From contig SCFE01000025.1 of NCBI GenBank assembly GCA_004352715.1, positions 398,669 to 462,668 of the forward strand: a stretch of DNA of 64,000 nt, given 5' to 3'. The stretch is from Hofstenia miamia. Lineage: Eukaryota; Xenacoelomorpha; Acoela. This document shows, piece by piece, positions 47,896 to 58,164 of this stretch. Every line of letters begins with the position of its first letter. Within the stretch, counting starts at the first letter, position 1. Under the pieces are notes generated by a model. It was not told the DNA's origin and searched no databases. It saw only the letters and a list, made by a program, of their open reading frames with translations. A program made the translations under genes and the position numbers.

Positions 47896-48039
47896 GTATT
47901 AGCAAATGGAATTGAATTCTTGTCCCAATCAATTTCTCAAATTCTATTGTTCGGTCTCCGTCAATAATGCTAAGATACCACATTGAAGCAAAAGAATTGT
48001 TAATCCTGCATGTTTTGAAATATTTTTCTTGGGAACAAT

Positions 48040-48070
48040 CTTCAGTACTACACGGTATAAATAACATATG
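48040..48070 (+). promoter_or_regulatory. Putative TATA-box core promoter of receptor C
   Basis: Same TTCAGT, TATAAAT (48056-48062) and CATAT arrangement as receptor B. Confidence 0.4.
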
Positions 48071-48166
48071 CTATGCAAAACATTACACAATTTTTTTAAA
48101 TATATTCATCTTATTAAAACCAAAATGAAATTTTATATTGTTAACATCAAATAATTTAGATATTGA

Positions 48167-49126
48167 ATGAGCACTCAGGTCAATGTGACGTATGAAAAAC
48201 CGGGTGGTTATTATCAAGACTACTTTGTTTTAGCACACAGCCTCATTATTGGCATACTGGGAATTCCTACTAATCTCATTGTGCTATACATCATCAAATG
48301 GAATTCTTTCGTCAAAAATACAGCTTCAAACACATATTTAGCTCACCTAACCTTCGCCGACCTCTTGAACTGCTTCGATTTTTTAGTTTTCAACCTTCCC
48401 TTTATCATTTACCCTGAAGAATTCATACTAAACCATTTTCTTCATGCATGTTCATGTTGGAGTTCAGTAATGACTTTTAATCTTTTTCAAACTACATATA
48501 GCATTGTCTTAATCACTTTAGATCGCGTTGTCAATTCCTATACTATAGATTTTGCAAGAAAATGGAATAAAAAACGTTATGCAGAAGTTGCTTGCATAAT
48601 TACATGCTTTTTTTCATTAATGCATGCAGTTCTGCAATTTGATATTTATAATTACATTCCAAGTACTGTGGTTTGGGATGGAAATTTTTATACTGGGCTT
48701 AGATGCTTCCGAACAGAAAACAAATTCCCCTTGTTTGTAAATATATTTATTGGTTACACGGTGCCTTTGTTAATCATTTCTGCTGGGAACATCGCAATAG
48801 TAATTCGACTACTTTACAGGGCCAATACCGCTAAGAAAAAGTTTAATAAAAACTTTCTAAAAGATGATGTACGAGTAACTATTACTCTTGTAGCATGTTG
48901 CGTGGCTATGGTTGGTGTATATTTGCCATACTATTATCTGCAATTGCGTAATTATTTTAATACTCCAGAAGAAAATGCTATTTTTTGGAAAAGTGCATTT
49001 AATTACTTCTTGTGGTATACAGCGCTAGGCTTCAGAAATTTCAATTCGACTTTAAACTTCTTCATATACTTAGTGACGAATGAGAAGTTCCGGAACTCTC
49101 TGATGAAAAGTTTTGCGACCAAATGA
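48167..49126 (+). CDS. Divergent rhodopsin-like (class A) seven-transmembrane receptor, copy C
   Basis: A complete single-exon 319-aa ORF with the same start context and all motifs described for copy B (N36, D65, C95/C180, DRV at 119-121, Y252-L-P254, NFFIY at 297-301). It differs from copy B only at residue 5 (V for P) and residue 47 (S for P). About seven nucleotides of the 960 differ, and several of these are silent. That level suits alleles of one locus or a very young tandem duplicate. Since it is the first gene of the contig after the 1,000-N gap and copy B is the last gene before it, the allele explanation is favoured. The product would be a plasma-membrane receptor of unknown ligand. 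Confidence 0.85.
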   Translation: MSTQVNVTYEKPGGYYQDYFVLAHSLIIGILGIPTNLIVLYIIKWNSFVKNTASNTYLAHLTFADLLNCFDFLVFNLPFIIYPEEFILNHFLHACSCWSSVMTFNLFQTTYSIVLITLDRVVNSYTIDFARKWNKKRYAEVACIITCFFSLMHAVLQFDIYNYIPSTVVWDGNFYTGLRCFRTENKFPLFVNIFIGYTVPLLIISAGNIAIVIRLLYRANTAKKKFNKNFLKDDVRVTITLVACCVAMVGVYLPYYYLQLRNYFNTPEENAIFWKSAFNYFLWYTALGFRNFNSTLNFFIYLVTNEKFRNSLMKSFATK

Positions 49127-49221
49127 TTCTAAAGTCGATCCAAAGCTATTATCATTATTGATGATATATAAAATCTGTTTTTTAATGTTAATATTAAGGG
49201 CTCAGTGGCTAAAGCATTGAT

Positions 49222-49227
49222 AATAAA
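49222..49227 (+). terminator. Polyadenylation signal of receptor C
   Basis: AATAAA 96 bp past the stop, at the same place as in receptor B. Confidence 0.4.
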
Positions 49228-52032
49228 TTATTACTTTTAATCAAGTAAGAACTGTGCAGTACTAAAAATTTATTTTTAGACGTTAACATTTGATATTCTG
49301 TTTAGGAAATATCGAAATTTCATTAGCAAAAGCTAAACGCATTTATTTGACATTAAATTTCATTTATGTCGGCGTGGTCAAAATTACGTTTAGCTACTTG
49401 GTTTAGTTATAAGAAATGTTGATATGCATTATTTAATGTATTTTTAATATACAATATTCAGTTTATATTATGATTGTTTTCTATGATGATGTTCATTTCA
49501 AAACTCATTTAAAGACATGATTGAATGACTTTATCTCTTGTAAGAATTTTTGAAAATATATATTTATTAAGCAGAGAAGTTAAAAAATGTTGAAAATTAA
49601 CGTTCTTAATTATTAAAGGATTTAGAGCAAACTTTGTGTTTACATCGTCTTTCATCTTAAGAATTTTCATAAATGATATATAATATTTACTATTTGTTTA
49701 CTTGTTTTATCCTAAATTCTAGGTTAATACAAATCTATTCTCTGCTTGATTTGGAAAATATCTCTTGTTTAGTATAAATAAGACATCCAAAGGATACATA
49801 GCAAAAGACTATGAATAATAAATTTGCGAAAATACAGTAATTTGTCGTTTTGATGGTAAAAAAAAGTAACAATTTAGGATTCAAGAAATTGTTGGCATAA
49901 TTTTTGCCTATTTTACTCAAAATCATCTTACATTTTATAAAATATATACCAATGAAATTAAATTGAAAATATTCATTGCAAATTTTGTAAACAGCAAGCA
50001 ATCAATATTTATCTCAAAAAATATTGGAGGTATTTTCTAAAATATTAGTGTCAAGATTGTGAATATTATGCCTGTAGAAGGCATTGATTGGTTTGAATTA
50101 AACAACTGATTCTATTAGCACTTATTTCTTTTAAATTAGTTTTTATAATTTTGACAGCATATTTATACTGGATTTTTCATGAATTATGTATTCTTAAAAT
50201 CTTCCAGCATATTTCCCTGTTTATAATTTACATCTTATAAATACATTTTTAATAATAGCTTCAAAACATAATGCGTTGTCTACTTTTCAAATTCATCAAA
50301 AGTTGTACAGCAGTTTTTGATACAAAAATGAAAATTAATTTATAAATAATGAAAGTTTGTCTGTTAACGAATGCTAAATGCTTGTCAAATTTACATATTA
50401 GGAAAGAATCTGAATGCATATGCTGAAAATTGTGATAACAACTATAAATTAACAATTTAAAAAAAATACATTTTCCATAAGCGTTTAGTCTCATAATTTT
50501 TATGTAAATTTTTATTTTTAGAATGAGTGGAAGCTATAACTGATATCATGATAATTATATCTATTCTTGAAATGCATTGGTGAAATATCATTTCATATAT
50601 TTGTTGATATATGTGATATTCAGATTTATATTATCATATATTATATCAAAAATAGAATGGTACTGAAAATATCAAATGTCAACTAATTAGTAAGCAACTC
50701 ATAATTTTTGAAGAAAATTTATGGCACTGATGGGCATCTGTGAAGTCAACACTATGAAGCGTATTCAATATAATTTATCAAAAGTGAGTTGAAAAATTTT
50801 ATTTGCATTTTAAAATTTTACAATTACTTTCATATACTCTGCTTAAACTCTATTTAGAATTTCAATATTTCACTGTGCATATTCATTAAAAATTTTTAGC
50901 GTACCCAATTTTGGTTCTAGCAAACGGACCTAATATATGGCTTTGTCCTCTTTGGTCCTGAAGGAAACTTGAGTGGTCTTCAAAATCGGATTGTTCATTG
51001 AAAAATAATGAATGATTGCACAATCCTCAGAGATAAGAATAATTCATAGAAAGCAATACATAGAAAACATTTAATTATAATTTTGCATTGAAAATTATAC
51101 ACTGATTTAAATTTATAACCTTTACATACAAAATCGTTATTTTCAAAATTCTCAAGAAGTTTTTCATTGATTGTTTTTTTAAATCGCTATAACATTGTAA
51201 CCCTTGACCCTATCTGCATAATTTTTGAGTCAAAAGTTGCAGAACAAGTTAAAGAAAAAAGTCATAAATGATAGTATATTTCAATAACATAGTCTCTTAG
51301 TTATATTTAAAAAGAAGGAAGGGGTCAAATTTAACACCAGGTAGAATTAGGTTAAGTGCAAATTCCTATATATACACATTATATATATATATATATATCC
51401 TATAGTTTTTGTGACGAATCTCATATAACTTTACAATTTTTTGAAGATATAATTCGATTTTCATAAATTACAAATTATACTTTTGTAATGATTTAAAAAA
51501 TAATTGAACCCTTCAAAGCACACGAAGACTTCTTCTGCCTTAGAAAATAAAAAAACACAGACTAGGTCTAACTGCTGAAACATCATTAACTTAAAAAACT
51601 TCGTACAACCACACATTGGTAGTATTGTGGCTTACTGGGCATGAAACTTAAAACACCCTGCATTTTGATTATTGTGGAGGATTTTTTACTCTAGTGAAGT
51701 ATATTGATTTCACATCATCATCAAGAGCAAAAATTATTGTAAAGCTGAAAACTTCATGAAATCGTATTATAAAGAAACTCCAAAACATCCTGTGCGAAAT
51801 ATACGCGTGGATTTCATAAATGATCTTCAACGGCTTCAACTGGTTGGAAGAATTGGATATCTCCAGCATACATTTGCTAGCAATACTATGCAATTAGAAA
51901 AAAGATAAGCTTCAAAATAATGACTGATTTTTTTGTTGCTCTTAGTACTATAATTTTCCATTTCCAAATAATTGGTCTCATGTACAGCAAATTTTGCAAT
52001 TAATCGCTAATACTTGGGTCCCTCCTTGCTTT

Positions 52033-52591
52033 TCAAATCAATGTTTTGATAATAATAGCTTCATTGCGCACTTTTGTTTTATCCAAAGGCATGAGAATAC
52101 ATAAAATGTTATTGAGGTTAAAACGTATTGGTATGTTGATGTTTCTAGGAAATATCAAGAAGCTCATGGAAGTACTAATACACTTTAAATCATTTGCTAA
52201 AACTTCAAAAAATACATTTAAAAACAGGCATTCTTTTTTGTTCATAATAAAATTACTTCCAAATTCCAAAATAAATAGTAAATGGAGAGAATATGAGATC
52301 ACAGGCAATGCAAGACCATAGGAATACAGCTTCCCATAGTCTGCACTGGTTTTAGAAAATGGATGGTCATAGCTGCATATATCATCTCTATTATCATTTC
52401 TCATACATACAATGTAAACTTTCAATCAACATATTTTTAGAGAATCTACCAAGGTAGGAATTTGTCATACTCAAAATTTCCTTTGACATAAATACCGAGT
52501 TTTGGAAAAATAATGCAAAGGTATGCTGCAAAAATGCTACTAGTAAGAATATAATGTGGTTAAATAACATTGTGCACAGTGTAGAGTTCAT
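52033..52591 (-). pseudogene. Unidentified overlapping minus-strand ORFs, possible remnant
   Basis: Two ORFs overlap by 32 bp in different frames: 52591-52394 (MNSTLCTMLFNHIIFLLVAF..., 65 aa, one hydrophobic segment) and 52425-52033 (130 aa). The second has a cysteine-containing polar stretch, CMRNDNRDDICSYD, then a hydrophobic segment with a central proline (YSYGLALPVISYSLHLLFIL). The order hydrophobic segment, Cys-containing loop, proline-containing segment loosely recalls TM4 to TM5 of a receptor, but no diagnostic motif follows. It may be chance. The lower part recurs at 46651-46875 in the first receptor block with a few changes. Confidence 0.2.
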
Positions 52592-52599
52592 ACGCCTGT

Positions 52600-54100
52600 G
52601 ACTCTAAATCAGAACATCCAATCAAAAATGTGTGTAGGTAATACGAGACCACAATTTTCATTTGTTTTCATTTCTGTAGAGCCAATGGAAGCAAAATTAC
52701 TAGCATCATGATCATGCACATTGAATATCCTTTAAATATGAAAATAATTTTTATATGATCACAAATATTTAATTTTCGTTTAAAATTAAAACTGATTTTT
52801 ACTTTGTTAAACCCCAATTGCTTTAAAAGGTGCACTTTTTTATAGGTACTTGTATTTCCACTAAATTATTTTTACTTAGCTCCCTGAGAATTACGGTGAA
52901 AATGAAGCAGTCTCATTCTACATACGGAGGTATATAAAAAAGGTCATCTAGCTCTGACATTATTAATCCTATTACCCATATTAAGTAATTAAGTTTTAGC
53001 TATTGTTATGGTACCAAGATATATAAACAAGTTGCTGAAGGCATTGATTATACACATTATATTTAATTTATGCTTTTAAGTGCAAACATATTCGTTTGGG
53101 GTGGCAATATACTCCCTTGCTACAGCTAGCTATACGTATATATAATTGTAAATTATTAATGCTACACTGAGATGACATACGTTGGATTATCAAAGATTCT
53201 GAGTACTTATTTAGTAACCACAATAATATAGTAGCCAGCTAAAGATTTAAGGTAAAGCAGAAAAATTATGAAAATGATAATAATCAAGGTGATGTAAAGT
53301 GAAAGACATTATGAAAAAAATAACATCTTCTTAAAACGGCAAAAGAGCCAATCAATTTAATAAGTAGTTCCTTAGTCACTATATACTAATGTCACTCAAG
53401 TCCCATATTCTATTGAATATTCTGAATTTTGAGATTTCTTTAGCTATATTTTATCTTTTGAGCAAATTTGAAAAGTGATTTGAATTCACTAACATTTAAT
53501 ATTCTAATTTAGAACTCCTTAATTATAACTCAATCAACTTTTATTTCTTAATTAATGACTTATTTTTTAAGTATTCAAGATGGGTCAAGTACTAAAAGTT
53601 GATTATTAAATTATCTATTTGATTAAATTTTTTTGAAAACTTAAATTAGTGTACCCAAATTATATATTCATTTTCATTAATAAATGTAATTGCTCAATGA
53701 ATTTAGTTTGATGATTATTGTTCCATTAGGTTGAAGTCTATTTGCAATATGATGCTGTGATTGCAACAACAAAATTTCAGATAGATTGCTAAACTTTGCA
53801 GATAAATGTTAATAAGTGCGGTTTTCTGTTATCATTTATACAGTGTGCCTAGCAAACAATGCATGAAATGTGGTATATTCAAAGAGATATGGGGAATGTA
53901 TACCCTCCTCCCACCCCAGATTATAAAATTATTCATTATGAGTAATATTCACAGAAAGGATTTGACATTAACATTTGGTTATTTTATAAAAGTTTAAATG
54001 TTATTAAATGAATACAAAATACGTACCAACTTCATGGAATTTCATGAATAAGTTTGTTATGCTAAACCTTAATTTCTACTCTTATTAGTGTAATCATGAA
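52600..54100. other. Intergenic sequence, no gene seen
   Basis: AT-rich; nothing recognised on either strand. Confidence 0.5.
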
Positions 54101-54118
54101 CTGAAAATAGTAGGTGTT

Positions 54119-54499
54119 CTAAGTGTTATGATATTCTAAAACTAAAAATAGATTAATAAAGAAACTACTTATCAAGGATAAACCAATTAGCAGCATCTTT
54201 TTATATTTATATATTTCTTGGTTAGGGACATACACTGGATTTATTTTTTTCTTATGTGGCATAAAAGTATATTCATTGACGAGATTTTGTAATCCAAATC
54301 TTTCAAAATGCAAAATTTCTGATTTATTTATGCCCCACATATTAGTACAAAAGCAATTTATTAAGCTCCTTATTGGATTTTTAATATTACTCTCATCTTC
54401 ATCTCTGTTTTTGTATATTACTAGAGAATAAGCAATTATGGTAGCCCGCATAATGGCTTTAAAATTTCTAGAGGTGTGAGTCATGTTATGTTTATTCAT
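54119..54499 (-). CDS. Hypothetical 126-aa protein with C-terminal membrane segment
   Basis: I do not recognise this ORF. It has fairly even amino-acid use for so AT-rich a region, a basic N-terminal half with a CFCTNMWG cluster, a polar middle, and one strongly hydrophobic segment near the end (MLLIGLSLISSFFINLFLVL). That would suit a tail-anchored or single-pass protein if it is real. It lies just upstream of, and opposite to, the LINE that begins about 54.7 kb. No promoter, splice or homology evidence supports it, and ORFs of this length occur by chance. Confidence 0.25.
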   Translation of the reverse strand: MNKHNMTHTSRNFKAIMRATIIAYSLVIYKNRDEDESNIKNPIRSLINCFCTNMWGINKSEILHFERFGLQNLVNEYTFMPHKKKINPVYVPNQEIYKYKKMLLIGLSLISSFFINLFLVLEYHNT

Positions 54500-54727
54500 T
54501 TATTTTTTATATATAAATATATACAGATTCCACAGAAAGTTATACAAGCAATTAAGTACGACTACTGTAAAAAATAATTTTATAATAATACATATTGCAA
54601 AAGCAAAGAAAATTTCCTGAACATCTTAGTTTCTATTATATTCTATGTGATTACTAAATTTTCATTTGCAGTAAATTTTATGTTCAATATAAATTTTATT
54701 ATACAGATTGATTGCATTAATAGAAAT

Positions 54728-55540
54728 ATGTCAAAATCACTAGCAACACAGATATGTTATACTTGCAAGCACAATTTTACAGATTCTGATAAAGTTTTTA
54801 CAAGTGATTTTTGTAATGTAAAATTTCATTTTACTAAGAAAGAATGTTCTGGCTTTTTTGATGAACAGGCTGACGTTCTTAGCCAATTGAATGATCAAAT
54901 AATCACGTTTATGCAGGAAAAAATACTTGGAAATATTTCGGATTTTTATAATATATCTAAGGAAATTGATAAATTGAATGCATACATTAAATAATCTTTC
55001 TAATAAGATTGATAAAGATTTGATTCAATAAGCGGAATTAAAAAATCAAGTAAATTCTGAATGTCAATTTATCAGAAAAATGGTAGATGTTAAGAAGTCA
55101 TCACATGTTGTTAGTAGAGGAAATGATTATAGTTAACAAAGAATAGAGATTTTTGAGTGACTGAAAAGGGAAGTAAATATTTGGAAAGAATTATTGTGAT
55201 ATTAACTCGGTTAGTTCAGTTTCTAGGAATTGATGATTTTCAAATATAGAACATGTTTTGTATAGGAAAGTGTATACATGGCAAGAATCATGCCATTATT
55301 GTGGATGTTGGTTCTGAGTGGAATAAGAGGCTCATTATAGCCAATGATAGATGTGTATAATACACATTTTTGTTAAACATAATCTCTCGGAAAATGATAA
55401 AGAAAAGGAAAAAGTTCTTTTAAAAAAGACACGAGCATTAGTGGTGTTAATAGAAAAAGCTAGAAAATCAAGAATCTACGGCTATGTAATGATGGTAAAA
55501 TAGTTGAAGCTGATTGACTATTCAAAGATTTAAAGAATTT
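54728..55540 (+). pseudogene. LINE ORF1 (PHD-like zinc finger plus coiled region), broken
   Basis: The first ORF1 methionine is probably at 54728 (MSKSLATQICYTCKHNF). A zinc-finger-like pattern follows: CYTC, then C and H in DFCNVKFH, then ECSGF. It resembles the PHD-like finger in the first ORF of CR1-type elements. A leucine- and glutamine-rich helical stretch comes next, up to a stop at 54994. Further on, in other frames, GIDDFQI, then GKCIHGKNHAIIVDV, then LSENDKEKEKVLLKKTRALV match the RNA-binding ORF1 domain whose end typically reads Ls..er...k.LLkkR..L. Several stops and frameshifts separate these pieces. In living elements the product binds the element RNA. Confidence 0.65.
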
Positions 55541-55554
55541 AGAGAAATATAAGG

Positions 55555-58035
55555 CGCATAACCTGTTTTTATTTAATGCTCAATCATTGAAAAAAGATAC
55601 CACTATTACCTGTCTACACATGGATCTATAATTTTTAATCTTGAAGTTTATTTTGTAATGGAAACCTGGTTTACTAAAAATATAGGAAATAACTATTCTA
55701 ATATTTATGGTTATAGTTGTTACAGGGCTGATCAAACAAAAAGTAACTCTTATAAAATCACTGGAGGAGATGTTTTTGTGTATATCAATCATTTATATAA
55801 AATTGTTCGTCTTTTTCCAGTAAGCCGTTAGTCACATGATATTCTGTGGAATGAGTTAACATTTAATAACAAGATGTTCTTTCTTTGTTGTGTTTATATG
55901 CCTCTTGGTCTTTCAACTGATGATTGTGCCATATTGAAATAAGTCTTGAATCTTACTTTTTAATCACCCTTTTGCAATTGGTATATGTGCTGGAGACATC
56001 AAGAATTACTTGATGGAGCAGCTATCTGTTACTCCACTTAAACAGTTGAGTACTGATCCTACAAGAGGTAAATCGATTCTATATATTGTTCTTTGTTCCC
56101 AAACTGGTTACTACAAGAAAATTGTATCCAGGGTGCATTTCATTCTGACCATGATGCTGTTTTGTGTGAGATGACATTAAGCATCAAATCAAATCGACAA
56201 AAAGTCTGCTTTCCTGACGTTCGCAAAAACAATAAGGTAAGCTGTATGAACTACTTTGAGCAGCAGATTTCGTAGATGTCTATTGTGACGAACTTGATAA
56301 AGCTCTTGAAAAATCATGCATAGTGATACAAGCCTTTGACAGGAGTTGCCCTTGGAAAATGGTTACTATCTCTGATTGTGATCCTCCTTTTGTGACTCCA
56401 TTATTAAAAAATTTACTAAAAAAGAAAAGTCGACTTCAAAGGGCTGAATCACATAAGGCCAAAGAAATTAATGATCGCATAAAATTTATGCTGATTGAAA
56501 ATCTCCGTCGTCAGTCACATCGCAATGGTTCCAAAGCTTGATGGAAGCAGGCAACCTATCTCAATGGCCGAAATTACAAAAGAAGTCTTCCTGATACTTT
56601 TGTGCTGAGAAAATCACTGATAGATTTACACGAATCTCTACTACCGGTAGTGCAATTAAAGTAGAGTGATTGGTTTGTGATTTCAAAGGTTTTCTATTCT
56701 CACTGCATCAGATTTTTTATGCTCTGTCTCATTTAAAAAATACAGCGACAGGCAGTGATGACATAGCATCTTTTGTACTTAGCAAGAATGCACATGTATC
56801 AGCATGTCCTCTACTACATGTTTGTAATTTAAGCTTGAAAACTGCCCGCGTTCCTCAGGTATGGTGAGAAGCACGTGTCTTTCTAATCACTAAAGCATCA
56901 GTCTTTCCATTGATTCACTGCGTCCTTTTTCAGTCACACCTGTACTTGCAAGAATGATGGAGCGCTTAACATTTGAATTCCACTTAAAAGATGCACATTG
57001 ATCACTTCCAGAATGGTTTTCGGAAAATGGGGTCTATAACTGGTCTTATAATTGGTGTTCAGAGTCTTCTCCATCAAAAGAAAAATGAGGGTTTTTACTA
57101 TGTTCACATTATGTCAGTTGACCTTTCAAAAGCTTTCGACAGAGTGGAACATTGGTGCACTTAATAACTATTCTGAAATTAACCATTATATTTCACACTG
57201 GTGTCTTGATTTTCTTACCAACCGGCGACATCGAGTTGTTCTAAATGGGACGTTATCATCTTGGAAGTAAATAAATCTGGTTGTACCTCAAGGATCTGTT
57301 AATTTTGCTATAAATGAACTCCAAATTACTTCAGAACTATCGTTGAATAATTTTCTCTAAAAACATGCAGATGACAATTATAGATTGTGTTTTAGACGTA
57401 ATCTACAGAATGATGCTTGAGCTGTTTCAGAATTTATTATGCACTGGTATACTCAACACAAATTTACTGCGAATTATGTTAAATCAAAAGAAATAATTGT
57501 ACAACTAAAAATGCAAGAATCATTCCATCAACATGTACACCTGGTTTTGAACTCTCAAAGGAGATAAACATTTAAGGATTAACGGTTACTGATCACTTCA
57601 GTTTCCAACCACACATTCAGAAAGTTGTTACAAAAGTTACACAGTTTGTCTATTTAATCCTTAAATTAAGAAGACATGGATACAGTCCTTTAGAAATTTG
57701 AAATGTTTTGAAGCACTAATAAAAAGTACATATGGTCTTGAGGGGTATGCAGCAACCCTACCAAATCTGCTTCCTTGTATTGATATGGCACAGGACAAAG
57801 CTATTCGATTTGGCATAGGAAACAATTACATACCCATTGCCAATGTGATACTAGAAAAAGACAGGAAACTTTTAAAACAGATCACCATGCTAGATGACCA
57901 CCCTCTTCATAATTTATTGCCTTCAAGGAGCAACTATTCTCTTACCCGGTTGCGTGACAAACATCCCCCTACTGTAAAGTGTTCTAGTTATAAATACTTG
58001 CGAATTTTTCCAAACAGAATTTTAAAAACCTGATT
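55555..58035 (+). pseudogene. LINE ORF2 (AP-endonuclease plus reverse transcriptase), CR1/L2-like, broken
   Basis: Pieces in order: FNAQSLKKDTT (start of the endonuclease), METWFTKNIGNNYSNIYGYS, GGDVFVYINH, and SDHDAV at about 56140, the conserved endonuclease end. RT follows: TATGSDDIASFVLSK, NGFRKMGSITGL, VDLSKAFDRVEH (block A), SHWCLDFLTNRRHRVVLNGT, VVPQGSVNFA, the catalytic box HADDN (DD kept), and GLTVTDHFSFQPHI. The C-terminal tail is the open stretch 57698-58033 (LHNLLPSRSNYS...). At least eight stops or frame changes make it inactive. The order and the (TTA)n 3' tail fit a CR1/L2-like LINE nearly complete in length (about 3.4 kb with ORF1). Confidence 0.85.
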
Positions 58036-58110
58036 AGATACTCAATTGTGGAGCCAAAAATATATTTTTGTTATATTCTGAATGTTACTTTCAGAATGAA
58101 TAATACAGTA

Positions 58111-58112
<2 letters not shown>

Positions 58113-58161
<49 letters not shown>
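58113..58161 (+). repeat. (TTA)n tail of the LINE
   Basis: About 16 TTA units lie shortly after the ORF2 end. A short microsatellite tail in place of poly(A) is typical of CR1/L2-group LINEs. Confidence 0.85.
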
Positions 58162-58162
<1 letters not shown>

Positions 58163-58164
58163 GG

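Larger units (their letters stand above)
47896..52287. repeat. Receptor block, second copy (contig-start side)
   Basis: It begins at the first base after the gap with the sequence found at 41460 and stays collinear with the first block to about 52287, where the first block ends in the gap. Small differences include an 8-bp insertion near 49650 and scattered substitutions. Confidence 0.95.

Noticed and set aside
46888-47967. Long ORFs on both strands across the 1,000-N gap
   Set aside because: They are products of N translated as X; only a few real codons lie at each edge.
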